Under the pieces are notes generated by a model. That model was not told where the DNA came from, did not search any database, and saw only the letters and a list, made by a program, of their open reading frames with translations. Positions 11,884-22,829 of a DNA stretch of 64,000 nucleotides are shown piece after piece. Position 1 is the stretch's first letter. Every line of letters begins with the position of its first letter. Origin of the DNA: Apophysomyces variabilis (Eukaryota; Mucoromycota; Mucoromycetes; Mucorales; Mucoraceae); the NCBI GenBank assembly GCA_002749535.1, contig MZZL01000060.1:198228-262227 (forward strand), written 5' to 3'. The position numbers and the translations under genes are program-made.

Positions 11884-13598
11884 AATGTCGTATTTAGCGT
11901 CATTGATAAGTTCAGTAATGGGAACAAAAGAAGACTCATGCTGTGGGATATAACCTGCAACAGTCGGTCCCATGAAGTTCTTGTACTGGCTCCAGACATC
12001 AATTTGGTTTATGTTTGCCGACCCAAGAGATTCGAGCACGTGTTGCTAGAAGAAATCAATAACTAAACTAACTTTGGCTATTCAAATTAATTTCATTACA
12101 TTGAACGCCATAGTGACTTCCATTGACTTTGCCATATGAAAGACAGTATCATATGTTGTGGGTAAAACTAGTTCTGGAAACTTGGAATATACATAGATAC
12201 CATTGACAATCTGCAGACAATACAGTTCCATATTTGTACCTGCTGTTTGTTAGTTTGTTCAAGAATATTCTGGTATGCTTTACCATAAATAACAATGCCA
12301 AACGTTTTAACCTTCTTCTCACTCTTCGCATATTGAATCCGAAGGTGTATTTGCTGTTTGCATACCTCCAAAACCCGAGCTCTTGCTTCTGCTCAAACTG
12401 CAGCTGGCGTTCCAGTTTTCTTTTTTTTTTTTCCCGTTGCCTACTGTAGCGTCATTCCGTCTACCCTTGTGAGCAGTAGAATGTCAGGTCGTAGTCTGTT
12501 GCAGGCGCCAATGGTTTGTTTGCAGACCCATGAGGTAACCTCCCAATCGAGCTCAATTGGATCATGTAACGAGAAAAAGGATTCCAAATACGGAGCAATG
12601 GACTTAGCCGTTAAACTGAGCTCTGAACATTTGGACTTTTTCGGTTTTTTCCCATGCAATGAAGTTGGACGACATAATATTGTTAAAACCGACTTCTTGG
12701 ATAGTAGCAACGGGATCTGGCGTAAACGGAGAGTTCGTGGTGATGGCACGATCTAGCGCCCGAACATTTGTATCGACGTCCTTTGGTAGTTCCGTGATGA
12801 TGGCACCCAAGGAAGCCATATTTCTCGTATATTTATTGACTTCATCCAATGAGAATATCGAAGAAAGCTGCAGTCGCTTACTCGTGTCGTAGGGCTGTAT
12901 TGGCCTTCTTGATCTGTGCGTTACGCGTCCTTATATAATTCATCAATTGGCCAAGGGTAAGTCAGGCAAATCGGATACAATGTCATCTTTGGCAGCACCT
13001 AGCTCGTTCATATCAAGTGTCCATCTGAACCCAGTATGAGCATCAAAATCGGACACTGTTCGCGGGTCAGAAGGAATGTAATCGCTATCAAGCAAAGAGT
13101 ATGGCGGTGATCCTTACAAGGACTGTGTTTTATATTGCATGGTATAGATTTGATAAGTATAACCTTATCGAAAGTAGACCACACACTAGTATACCTCTGA
13201 TTCGTTTTCGCTGTCGACAGCATCTTTTCCTGTTTTGAAGCATTTCTCTGGTCGTGAATCTGAGTCTTCAGATTCCGATCTGACTAAATTGATAGTGGCG
13301 TTGGCTGCCGCCATGAAACCGTCACCGATGACATTCCCATAATCAATGACTACTTGTGTTCCTTTATTATTACTTTCGCGCGAGACAACTGGTGAGACCT
13401 TATACTGCGTCAAATGTAAGACTGTGTTACGCCATCCAGGTGATCTTTCGCTGATACCCGTATAGCTTCTTCCTTGAAATCTTTTAATACTTTCATCAAC
13501 GGTGCTTTTGGAGGAGCTTTTTCGATAATCCCATTAATCAAGTTCACATAATGCATTTTCTGCTCATCGATTCTTCCGCTGCTAGCTTTTTGCCCCAA
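11884..13598 (-). pseudogene. Frameshifted gene of a Mucorales multi-copy family
   Basis: Coding-like blocks on the minus strand occur in a consistent order but in shifting frames. They are: 13410-13598 (LINGIIEKAPPKAPLMKVLK), 13186-13413 (acidic, ending SEDSDSRPEKCF), about 12960-13070 (DPRTVSDFDAHTGFRWTLD), 12604-12849 (a block with RALDRAITTNSPF), 12441-12640 (SIAPYLESFFSLHDPIELDW, then a cysteine and CNRLRPDILLL), 12200-12390 (RIQYAKSEKKVKTFGIVIYG), and 11884-12190 (SKFPELVLPTTYDTVFHM, a probable intron, then QHVLESLGSANINQIDVW). Repeated frame changes and stops argue for a broken gene, although some joints may be introns. The (YL)-W-RPD arrangement resembles a hypothetical family with many copies in Mucorales genomes, as far as I recall it. 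The function is unknown. Confidence 0.5.
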
Positions 13599-13886
13599 AA
13601 AGTTCTCAAACCCTCAAGCTTTTGAGGTCATAATTTTGGAAAAATACATATTTTGCTCCAAGCGCTTGTAAGCGCGGTAATTAGCATATTTTGAGGGTAT
13701 TGTTGGCATGTGAAGAACGCGAACTTTCGATTATGCTCAAAGTTTGGTGCACATAGCAAGTTCATTACTGTGACGTGCGCTGATAGACTTTCTACCATGC
13801 GTACTTTTGGCCGGAGTTTCCCTTGCAGTCCAATTATAAACATCCAAAAAGAAAAAAGTTCACCTTTCATCTGCTTTCAAACGACG

Positions 13887-14398
13887 AGGCTTGATTGCAA
13901 GATGACAAAGGGAGAAGCTTGCAGCGAAGGAGCTCTTTAAATGAAGAGTAAAGTTGTGAGCGAACGAATAATTCTCCTGCCTGGCTCAGTTTTTGGTAGC
14001 TTGATTGCCGTCCTGGGTGATGACAAAACACCAAGGGCAGGTGGTAGTAATAGTTCAACCTATCTATTGTTGCCTGTACCGTTCGTATAATTGGTCGTTA
14101 CCTGAACTGAGATTGCCTTTGGAAGCTATTACTGCGAAGGACCAGGCTTGATTGCAAGATGACAAAGGGAGAAGCCTGCAGCGAAGGAGCTCTAAATGAA
14201 GAGTAAAGTTGTGAGCGATCGAATAATTCTCCTGCCTGGCTCAGTTTTTGGTAGCTTGATTGCCGTCCTGGGTGATGACAAAACACCAAGGGCAGGTGGT
14301 AGTAATAGTTCAACCTATCTACTGTTGCCTGTACCGTTCGTATAATTGGTCGTTACCTGAACTGAGATTGCCTTCAAAAACTATTAGCGCGAAAGCGT
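13887..14398. repeat. 257-bp tandem direct duplication
   Basis: Copy 1 is 13887-14143 and copy 2 is 14144 to about 14398, head to tail with no spacer. They differ at few positions: AGCTTGC/AGCCTGC, GAACGAAT/GATCGAAT, a two-base deletion in copy 2 (CTCTTTAAATG/CTCTAAATG), and a diverged last 25 bases. Near-identity in otherwise decayed surroundings points to a recent event. No conserved reading frame explains it. It lies just upstream of the broken gene at 11.9-13.6 kb (minus strand). Confidence 0.9.
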
Positions 14399-14968
14399 AC
14401 GTTTGGTGGAAATCACTTAGGGAAGTATTACAATTGAATCGTTGAAATCTACCCGGTCTAACTCGGCAATTCGATGCTTGATTAACTTGTTAGGGGTTAC
14501 TGATATTGCAGTACCGACTTTTATGCTAACTGTTTCAGTTACCTCAAATAACTGGACCACTCGTAAGGAGGACATCTTACTCTATGCAGTACAACAATAG
14601 TTACTCATAACGCCTTGATCTTTAGATGGAAAATGGGAGGCAGAACAAACGGAGCAGTTCGCTAATTTTTCATGGCTTCAAAAATGCATTCATTCGTCTT
14701 TTCTTGACATAGTTGTTCTGTTCTAACCTTGCCCTGGAATATATTAAGTTTCGACGCAAAGAATTTGCGTCATCTGTCATTGACTGTTATTCATAACGTG
14801 CGTTTGTTGTGATGGTGGTTTCGGTAAGGTCCCGTTGTTGAATGCATGACCAGTGTGATACGTCGTGCAAAAATGTCGGAAAACATTTTCCCGTGTCTAA
14901 TGCCCATTACTAAATTCACTTTGCGCTTTTTAAAAGGCCACTCTTCGTAGCGGAACATCTCCTCCAGT
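14399..14968. other. Gene-free spacer upstream of the hydrolase
   Basis: No gene recognised. It should contain the promoter and 5' UTR of the hydrolase that starts at 14969. Confidence 0.5.
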
Positions 14969-15945
14969 ATGGTCTCAACACGACAAATCATTGTATTAGA
15001 TGTGAAGCTCACTGTCTATGGGCTTGAGGAATATAATTTACTTCCTAAGCAGATGCCTGTTGCCATCATGTTCGCCTTGCATGGCCGCCTTGGTGAGGAG
15101 CATACATATATTGGTTCATGATCGATGTTACTGATGAATAGCCTTCAGGTAACATGCAAAAGATGGACGAGATATGCAACGCTCTTTGCACCTTGAACAC
15201 GGCTAATTCTTCGAACAAACGCCACCTTATTGTAGTTGCGTTTGACCACGCCAACCACGGTACAAGGCTCGTCAACAAGCATGCTAATTATGCATGGAGA
15301 CATAAAAATGAAGAAAATCCTACGCATGCATTTGATATGTGGATGATGGTCCAAACTTCTGCAGCTACAATTTCATCTCTCATTGACGTGCTGGAGCATT
15401 ATCTGTTCGAGCCTCTCAATGAGCCTCGAGTGGATGTTTGGGGTGTTATAGGTTTTTCTTTAGGTGGACACACAGCTTTTCTCGCCGCTGCAAATGGTAA
15501 ATTATCTCAGTTGATGTAGCTATCCAGTATCATCTTTCTTATCTATTTCGTAGATTCACGTATCACTGTTGCCATACCCATAGTCGGCACAGCTGACATG
15601 ATAGGCATGATGAGAGAGAGACTGAGTGGACTGCAACTACCCGAGAACGCATACCTTCCGCAATCTTTTTGTGAAAATGTGAAAAGCAAGACGGACGATA
15701 TGGACCAAGCGTTAAAATTCACCAAGCTGTTAATAATCAATGGTCAAAAGGATACCACTGTACCCGCGTCTAACAATTTTGCTTTTGTGGATAAGCTGCG
15801 AAAATCGCATCAAGGAAGGGAAGGATCGGATTGGAAATTCGTTGTTGTTCCCGGTGTGGGTCATCAGTGGTGCAAGGAAATGGTGGATCTCAGCGTTGAA
15901 TGGTGCAATCAATGGATGCTACGAAACGATCACTCCAAATTATAA
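14969..15945 (+). CDS. Alpha/beta hydrolase family protein
   Basis: Three exons, 14969-15093, 15149-15496 and 15554-15945, give an integral frame of 287 residues. The N-terminal half has FALHGRLGN, an oxyanion-loop HG motif, then VVAFDHANHGTR. The nucleophile elbow GFSLGGH supplies the catalytic Ser. Late motifs are IINGQKDTTVP, with the probable catalytic Asp, and GVGHQWC, with the catalytic His. The complete Ser-Asp-His triad suggests an active esterase or peptidase-like hydrolase, probably cytosolic as no signal peptide is seen. The substrate is unknown. It is convergent with the FAM32A homologue, with 128 bp between the stop codons. Confidence 0.85.
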
Positions 15946-16073
15946 AAACAATATCTATTTTCTTTTTTTGAACAATAAAAGGGAATAGACAATGTATGTA
16001 AGAAAGCTATTACATGACAGTAACCAACGAGTTTTTGTATGCATTTTCCCCAGTGCATACCGCAGAGCCAATA

Positions 16074-16508
16074 TTAGCCCGGTCCGACCTTGGGAATATC
16101 ATAGTGCTCGCTAAGTTGTTCCAGCTTATTGTTAAACTCGGATACTTTTTCTTTGTGCGACTTAGTAGCAGCTTTGGCAACTCTTTCCATTTGCTATACA
16201 ACCATGTCAGAAGATGCCAAAACATCATAAAGAACACTTGCCCTTTTCATCTTCGTTTCTTCAAACTTTCGTTCGGCCTCTGTTTTCTCAATGACCTGAA
16301 TGCGCTGCTTTCTAGAGTCAGCCTGACTAGTTTCTTCACGGATGGCTCTTGCTAATTTTTCCTTGTCAGATTTCTTCTTCTTTTTCTTTCTATAGCCAAA
16401 TGTAAGTACAAGAAATAAGACTTAAGTTAGGTTCACCTACTTAATAGAAGTGGAATCCCCTCCTTTGAATTTGAGGGTTCCTTTACTGACATGATCGTAT
16501 GCAGACAT
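16074..16508 (-). CDS. FAM32A: FAM32A homologue (spliceosome C* complex exon-ligation factor)
   Basis: Three exons, 16441-16508, 16242-16389 and 16074-16193, give 111 aa, against 112 in the human protein. The N terminus, [16 protein letters not shown], matches the family's AYxxVxKGxLKxKG start. It is followed by a lysine run (KKKKKK) and the C-terminal signature [26 protein letters not shown], of which HYDIPKV is nearly invariant. In the family this protein reaches into the spliceosome active site and promotes 3' splice-site docking. The second intron (16194-16241, 48 nt) has a GC donor, GCAAGT, rather than GT; the frame and the conserved KxxQMERV joint require it. The gene is divergent from the coiled-coil gene at 16653. 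Confidence 0.9.
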
Positions 16509-16652
16509 GCTGCAAATCGATATGGTAAAGAAGTGAAACAGAGGGGATTCACCCAGCTCAATGCCCTTTTTGAAATCGGAAAAGGCTAGGCAGTCACAGG
16601 TGTCGAAGTGAAGAAAAAAATTCATGCTCAGTGCACTGTCGACTTATCAGTT
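16509..16652. promoter_or_regulatory. Short bidirectional promoter region
   Basis: Only 144 bp separate the divergent start codons of the FAM32A homologue (minus) and the coiled-coil gene (plus). Both promoters and 5' UTRs must fit or overlap here. No TATA box stands out. The inference rests on geometry alone. Confidence 0.6.
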
Positions 16653-19600
16653 ATGGAATCCGGCAAGACGGACGAAGGTCCAAAGGAACAGTCGACGCTT
16701 GAGGCTGTAAATTCGAAGGACAATGTTGAATCAATCAAAGGACGCATTATTGCAACACATAAACTTCTCAAATACTTGGAAAGCACCAAAGCAGGTACTG
16801 ACAGTGCAAGATCTGCCTGTAAATAGTCGGTTAACCTCCATTGGACAGAATCCGAGGTGGACAAAACGCGTATTGCAAACCTGAATGAGCGTATTACACA
16901 GCTTACCAACGAAAAGGCGACGCTGGAACAAAAGTTGAAGGTGGCACAGACGCTGTTAGAGGAGACCAGCAGACAACGTGGTGCAGTGAACGTACAAGAT
17001 CTAACAAAACGGCTATCAACTTTGGAGACGGAACTTAAGAATGCGATTGAAGCAAAAACACGAGTAGAAACCGTGCTTAACAGCAATCAAGTAATACCGC
17101 ATGTTAAAATGATTTTTACTCACCACAAATTGTGTTAGACGTATATTAAACAGCTCGAGGCACAAGTAGAAGCTATGAAAAACAGGGTAAAATCGTTGGA
17201 AGCTGAGAATCGGAAAAAGTAAGCATCAAGTATAAGCTCTGTGATTTTTCCTTCTGATGTATCATTTATAATAGAGATACACAAGAAAAAACGTCCGATT
17301 TGCAGAAAGAGATCTCCAAATTAAAAAAGGATCTTGAAGAGTTACACGAGAATTATGAGGCATTGGAGAACGATGAAATGGAACTACGATTAAATTACGA
17401 TATGCAGCAGACAACTATTGACGAACTGAAGTCTGAATTAGAGCGGACAAAAACAGAGCTAGAGCAGGCCAGAAAGGATGCAATGACATACAAGGAAAAA
17501 GTTGATCAGCATGAAGCCACGGAAAAGCATACAGACACAGCTAATAGCGAACTAAAAAAGCAGCTTGATCAGCGTATGGATGAGATCCGATTGCTCACGG
17601 AGGAAGTAGCTCGACTGAAGACCCAACACGCAGAGGAAATAAGAAGTCATCAGCAGCGGAATGAGCTTATCCAATTACGACAGAGAAGGAATTCATCGCA
17701 GCCAGCTGAAAATATCATTTCGGCTCCAACCACGTATTCAGATTCACAAGATTATGCTACCGCAGTCATGGAATTGAGACGAGCTATCTATGAGAACAAT
17801 CAACTGAAGAAGGAAAAGGTAATTTACAGATTAGGTTTATATGGTATTAACACTTTATACTTTGTTTTCTTAGCGTGTTCTGCAAGATAAGCTCACCGAA
17901 CAATTGCTACTGCAAGCAGAAGCAGAGAATCGAAGAAGGACAGCGACATTGGTATAGAGTTGGAATTTACCAGTGCTATCATTATTCTGATCCTTACGTT
18001 TCCAGACCCGTCTTCTCCCGGACTATCACCCAGAGCGAGCGGACGATATCTATTCCGTTGGAAGTCGCTACGATGATTTAAGCACGCCGTTTCGACGACA
18101 TAGTGGAGTCGCATCCGTAGAATCTTTCCATGATGATGTCCTATCCCCCACTGTGGAGCATATCGGTTCCAGTGACATCCAGACCACCGCTCCCCAGAAG
18201 ATCTCGACGGACATAAGCAAATCAAGGGCTTCACAGCCTGCTTCCACACCTAATTTACCCGCAAGACGTTCGATCGCACGAACATCACCTATACCATCTG
18301 AACCCAACAGCAAGGCTAGATTCCGATCAAGCGATCTAATTGCGCCAGAGCCACAACTATTACCAGTTACCAATGGTAGCCGTCCCAAAGGTCCTATGTC
18401 CAAAATTGAAAAAGTTGCTAAGGCAAGACTGCCTTCTTCTATGAGCACTTCCTCTCGTAAGCGTGCCGTGGATCCGCAAACTATGCCAAAGGAAACGCCC
18501 AAAAAGCAAAGAAAATCAGCGAAAGCAACGAAATCCGCAGCGGATATTGCAGCTTCCTATCCACCTATTGTGAACCACGTTGCTTGTAAGTAGTTACTAC
18601 CGGATAAACCAGAAAAATATTGATTTGGCTTTCCTCCGTCTAGTGATTAAAACGCGTATTGAAGAGTTTTCAAAAGCTTCGCCATCGGAGATCGCGGACA
18701 AACTAAGTGACATGGAAGTTTTTGCTACTTGGAAGATAGATGTCATGCTCGGATCGCTAGAGGCATTCTATCATAGCATGAAAAGTCCTGGCAATCCTAT
18801 ACAGCGATCCGAAGGGGCCTTGCCAGCGCCCGATTCTTATGGGGTGCCTGAAGGGATTCAGCTCGAATGCCCGGCGTGTTTTGACTTGAAAGAAAAGAAT
18901 ATTGCATGGTTCTTGTGGGCGCTCTCCTCTACTTACACCATTGTACGTTTTTTTTTGTTCAGATATTGAAGTTAAAATATCTTATACGGACTGTTTAGGA
19001 AAACGCTTATACCAAGATTACTTCATGGGCAGCGAAGCAAGCGGTCCAGAACATTCAAGGGTCGAATATCAGTCTCGCTTGGTACGTTATCTTTTAGTAT
19101 GGGATGTACGAAATTTTCTCACCGATCCTTTTTATTCCCGATGTACAGTCGCTATACTCGGCTAGCCTCGCTTTTGTATCGCAAAGGGGGGGATTCGCAT
19201 CGTCTACAGATCCTGTCTTACGATATCGTTCGATTTTCTCCGCCCAATGTCAATTTTGTTCTGCCTCTTTTAAACATGATATTGGTTTGGAGTGACATTC
19301 TGAAGAAAGAGGACAAAGAAGAACCGTGTCTTGCTAGTAAGCATAGTTAGCTTTGTTGTCCTCAGTTGCAGACTAACTGTTTTTGAAAAATCAAGGTAGG
19401 GACCTTGTCATCAAAAGTATGCAAGTAGTAGTAGCGGATTACTGTTCACAGGACAACAACAATAATGTAAAGAACGTCAATGAATTTTCCGCACAGTTTT
19501 TCTCACAACAGTAGCATAGGCAAAGGTACTTTATCCTACTCTGGGCGAAGCATGTGGTTGGCCAGATATCGAAGAGGTACCATCTATCCAAGACAACATT

Positions 19601-20342
19601 GAGGAGTTGAAGAAGGTCCTTACCCTCCCTGACTGGAAGTTGCTATATGAGACGGATACAGGTAAAGCAAAGAGAGAATATTGGCGCAGACCTGTTTGTT
19701 CCGTCTAATAACTTTCTTTTGTGTGTGTGTATCCAGCGGCCTATACGGAGCAGCGATTTAACTTGGTCAAATCTTTTGAATTGTGTTTTTGGCGCTTGAA
19801 TAACTGGAAAGCCACATATGATGATTTCATTTTGAAGGTGCTCTGGCCACTTTTAAGCGATGATGCGATCGCAGATATCGTATTGGAACTCATTGGTATG
19901 TTAAACATTCGTTTTTCAGTGCCGTGTCAATTTATTGACTGACTCCCCTTTTCTTCTCTTAGGTTTACTGGGCCGCTGTGGCATGCCAAAGGATGATAAG
20001 TCACAAGAAAAGTCAGGCGTCAGTGCTCTTCGAGACAGACTTGCAGGAGTTCTGCAGCTTGTTAATGAATGTCCAGAAGGTGGGTAATTTCCCCATAAAA
20101 GGCTCAATGGATCGTACATATTCTACGTTACTAAGATTCTCGTTCTAGACGAGTTTTCTTTACAAATGACTGCTGCTCGAGCTTTTATCAACCTGGCACC
20201 ATCGGATCGTGCTGTTAAATTAAGTCCATTGCTGCGCTGGTTCGAAAGCATGAGCCCTGACATGGAAAAGTTGTTGACACCCGACCTGCGAGAGACCTAC
20301 GCAAAGCTACGCAGTACATCCAACACCACGCATCTCGCCTAA
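16653..20342 (+). CDS. Large coiled-coil protein with helical C-terminal domain, unknown function
   Basis: Fourteen exons: 16653-16794, 16849-17090, 17139-17218, 17275-17818, 17874-17951, 18006-18585, 18644-18942, 18999-19081, 19149-19336, 19396-19424, 19520-19661, 19737-19895, 19963-20079 and 20149-20342. They sum to an integral 958 aa. Residues 1-350 are almost all heptad-like coiled coil, rich in Glu, Lys and Leu. A Ser/Pro/Arg-rich linker follows with basic patches (KKQRKSAKATK) that look like nuclear localisation signals. The last 400 residues are a hydrophobic, probably all-helical domain with LPLLNMILVWSDIL and VLWPLLSDDAIADIVLELIG. The overall plan (N-terminal coiled coil, disordered middle, helical C terminus) recalls ICE1-type nuclear scaffolds, but I cannot establish homology. 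Exons 10-11 (19396-19661) are the least certain joints. It is convergent with the ketopantoate reductase gene, 137 bp away. Confidence 0.75.
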
Positions 20343-20479
20343 ATATCATGATTGAAACGACATTGGCAATTCCCCAACCTGTATATATGAAAACCCACTG
20401 CAAAGATGGTAGTAGATAAAAAAAAAAGAAGAGAAAAATATTTTCCAGTACACAAGGTTTATAATAATAATGGTATGGA

Positions 20480-21469
20480 TCAATTTTGGGTCATCTGGTC
20501 TATTTCTTTTGCATGGATCATATCTATGAGAAATTGGTTTGTAGGGAGTGTCAATCCTTGTGTTTGTGCTAGACGACATAGGTAACCGTTTATATAATCT
20601 ATTTCCGTCTCTCGACACGCTTTGATGTCTTGTAACATGGAGCATGTATTCCCGCCTGCAAGCTTTGCTATGCTGAGGACAGAATCAAAGAGAGTCTCCT
20701 CATTGCGATTTAACACAGCGGCTGCCTCAGAGCAGACATTACGCATCATGTTGACAGCAGAAGGGTTGGTCACCAATTTGCCATTTTTACATCCAAGCAA
20801 AGCTGCAACAGGATTAATACATGCATTGATTACTAATTTCTGGATCATTCGCCCATGTACTTCTTCCCAGGGAAGGGCAGAACATCGCAAATCGCTAATG
20901 GCTGTCAATGCATCGATCATAGGCGATTTCTTCTTCTTTTCGTCCTGCTGCTGTTGTTGTTGTTTTGGAAACTCCCCGATGACCAAAGCTGGTTCTGGAT
21001 CATTCCATCCTGAGTGATGGATAACATTGTACGGTTGGCGTCGTTCTACAGCATGCCGGTTCACGCCGATAAAAAGACGTGGCGATGACGACGAGGACGA
21101 GGACGGTAACAATGCATTATCCCACAAACTCAGCACTTCTTCCGCTACCCCCATTCCGTTCTGCAAAAGTAAAACAGAGGTCTCCTTATCAAGATAAGGT
21201 ATGAGTGGACGTAGTGCTGCCGCTGTGTGATGTGCTTTGGTGGCTACGATCAACATACCCATGGCCGACGAGGGCAGTAATGTAGCGTCGAATCCGGAAA
21301 TGGTTTCCACTTTCCCCTCGCGTTCATAACGAATCGTGTTTTGTCGTGCAGAAAAGTCGTTCAGGTGCTGTTCCGAGCGCAAAAGAAGTGTTACGCGATG
21401 CTGGTTTGCCCGGAGCCGACTGGCTAAATGACAACCTATGGCACCGGTACCAAGGACATGAAAATGCAT
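20480..21469 (-). CDS. 2-dehydropantoate 2-reductase (ketopantoate reductase)
   Basis: A single exon of 329 aa. The enzyme reduces ketopantoate to pantoate with NADPH in pantothenate (coenzyme A) synthesis. The N-terminal Rossmann motif is HVLGTGAIGCHLA (GxGxxG). LIVATKAH closes the NADPH fold, and LLQNGMG follows in the hinge. The C-terminal catalytic segment KLVINACINPVAALLGCKNG has the family's catalytic Lys and substrate-binding Asn. Length is normal. A glutamine run (QQQQQQ) and a Lys run near residue 170 are low-complexity insertions. It equals the PAN5/panE family; yeast assigns the symbol PAN5. It could act on another 2-keto acid, as some fungal paralogues do. Confidence 0.88.
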   Translation of the reverse strand: MHFHVLGTGAIGCHLASRLRANQHRVTLLLRSEQHLNDFSARQNTIRYEREGKVETISGFDATLLPSSAMGMLIVATKAHHTAAALRPLIPYLDKETSVLLLQNGMGVAEEVLSLWDNALLPSSSSSSSPRLFIGVNRHAVERRQPYNVIHHSGWNDPEPALVIGEFPKQQQQQQDEKKKKSPMIDALTAISDLRCSALPWEEVHGRMIQKLVINACINPVAALLGCKNGKLVTNPSAVNMMRNVCSEAAAVLNRNEETLFDSVLSIAKLAGGNTCSMLQDIKACRETEIDYINGYLCRLAQTQGLTLPTNQFLIDMIHAKEIDQMTQN

Positions 21470-21531
21470 TGAAGAACGAAAAGAGACAGAAAAGGTTCAC
21501 TCCGCCCTTGCCGTGGGAGGAACGGCATTGG

Positions 21532-21549
21532 GGCCCGAAGAAACGGGCC
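21532..21549. other. GC-rich hairpin in the 5' leader of ketopantoate reductase
   Basis: A perfect 6-bp stem, GGCCCG / CGGGCC, with the loop AAGAAA, lies 63 bases upstream of the start codon at 21469. An A-tract follows it on the plus strand. It would form in the 5' UTR of the minus-strand mRNA if transcription starts above it. A regulatory role is only a guess. Confidence 0.3.
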
Positions 21550-22063
21550 GGTTCAAATAAAAAAAAAAAAAAGACTTTCATGCTATCTGGAGCCTCATGA
21601 AAAGAGTAAACAAACGCGCGCTAAATCGACTCGGTACGTGCCTGTTCTGCATAGGCCTGCATCATACTAGGGATATAGATTAACAAAGAGCGCTAGTTGT
21701 ATCGCGTTATATTTCTATTCTACGTCCAATAAATATCCAGTTGGATTTTTTCCTTTTGGGCATTATGACTTGCGATTATCTGCCCAGGTCTGGAACTGGA
21801 TCATTGCCAGATATGGTTTTTGCGGTTGGATGCGTACCTTAGCAAGGATACAGTAAGCTTTACGCAAGGAAAAAGAAACGGACTTAGGTTACACAAGGTA
21901 CGTCTACTTTTTTGCCATGGCAGCGGAGTGCGTCCATGATCAATCCACCCTTGCTTGTGTGCCAGTCACTCAGAGCCAAAGTTTCACTATTGAATTTTTT
22001 TTTTAATTTTTTTTTCTTGTTGCTCTTTGCTTCTTTCCATAATTTCCCCGTAAAAGGAACGCA

Positions 22064-22505
22064 ATGTCTCAACAAGCCGCACGACACGAAATCCAAACAC
22101 TCTATCGTGCTTATTTACGCTTGGTACGCGACTGGCCGGCAGACAAGGTGCGACCCAACCGGGACATGAAGCAGATCCTTGCCCAACGTGTAGAAGAGAC
22201 ATTCCGTCGACCACTTCAGGATGAGGCTGAACCGTTTCACTTGGAAAAAGCACAGAAACAATTGGACGCATTAGAAAGATTGTTGAGAAACGAATTTAAA
22301 TCCAAGGTTAGTTGGTGTATATTTCTTTTTGTTAGGATGAAAGCCCTCAAACCATTTGGACATTGCTTGCAAAATATAGTATCCTTTGTCCGATAAGATT
22401 CTACAGCCAGCAAGCAATCCCAATTATTACTCTGGTCTGGTTGCTTCATTAGGAGTGACAAAAGATGGCAAACGAAACCCATTGGCAAGACTCTTTGGCA
22501 AATAA
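22064..22505 (+). CDS. UQCC2/Cbp6-type cytochrome bc1 complex assembly factor
   Basis: Two exons, 22064-22306 and 22380-22505, give 122 aa. The family acts in mitochondria, binding the cytochrome b assembly site and mitoribosome with its UQCC1/Cbp3 partner. The segment YRAYLRLVRDWPADKVRPNRD followed by LAQRVEETFRR matches the UQCC2 pattern W-P-x-D-x-x-R-x-x-R-D and Q-R-V-x-x-x-F-R. After the intron the reading is KYPLSDKILQPASNPNYY, also family-like and used to choose the acceptor at 22379 over a later AG. An N-terminal LYR-like triplet (TLYRAY) is present, but the protein is not a classic LYRM. It is convergent with fumarase. Confidence 0.85.
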
Positions 22506-22829
22506 TCTCTTTCCCCTGTACTCTCTATTTCCGTCCTCTTACGTTCTTCTTCCTCCATTCCCTGTGTTCCCATTCATCAACCGCGTTTTCTTTTCCTTTT
22601 TTCCTTTTTTTCATTCTCATAACGCACGTTTTCGTTTCCGAATAGAAATATCCTTCTCATTCTTGGTGCAGAAAATTAAAATAAAAATAAAAAGTAATGG
22701 TTCAAGAGGATCAAAGTGTGTAATAGATGTGTATCGTGTTTTCAACGTAACAATGCGACGAATTTGCAAAAGTGGGGGAAGGAAATTTGTAAGGGAAGTA
22801 TCTATAGCTTAAAGTCTATGGTGATTGAT
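22506..22829. other. Spacer between two convergent genes
   Basis: Pyrimidine-rich 3' region between the UQCC2-like and fumarase genes; nothing coding seen. Confidence 0.5.
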
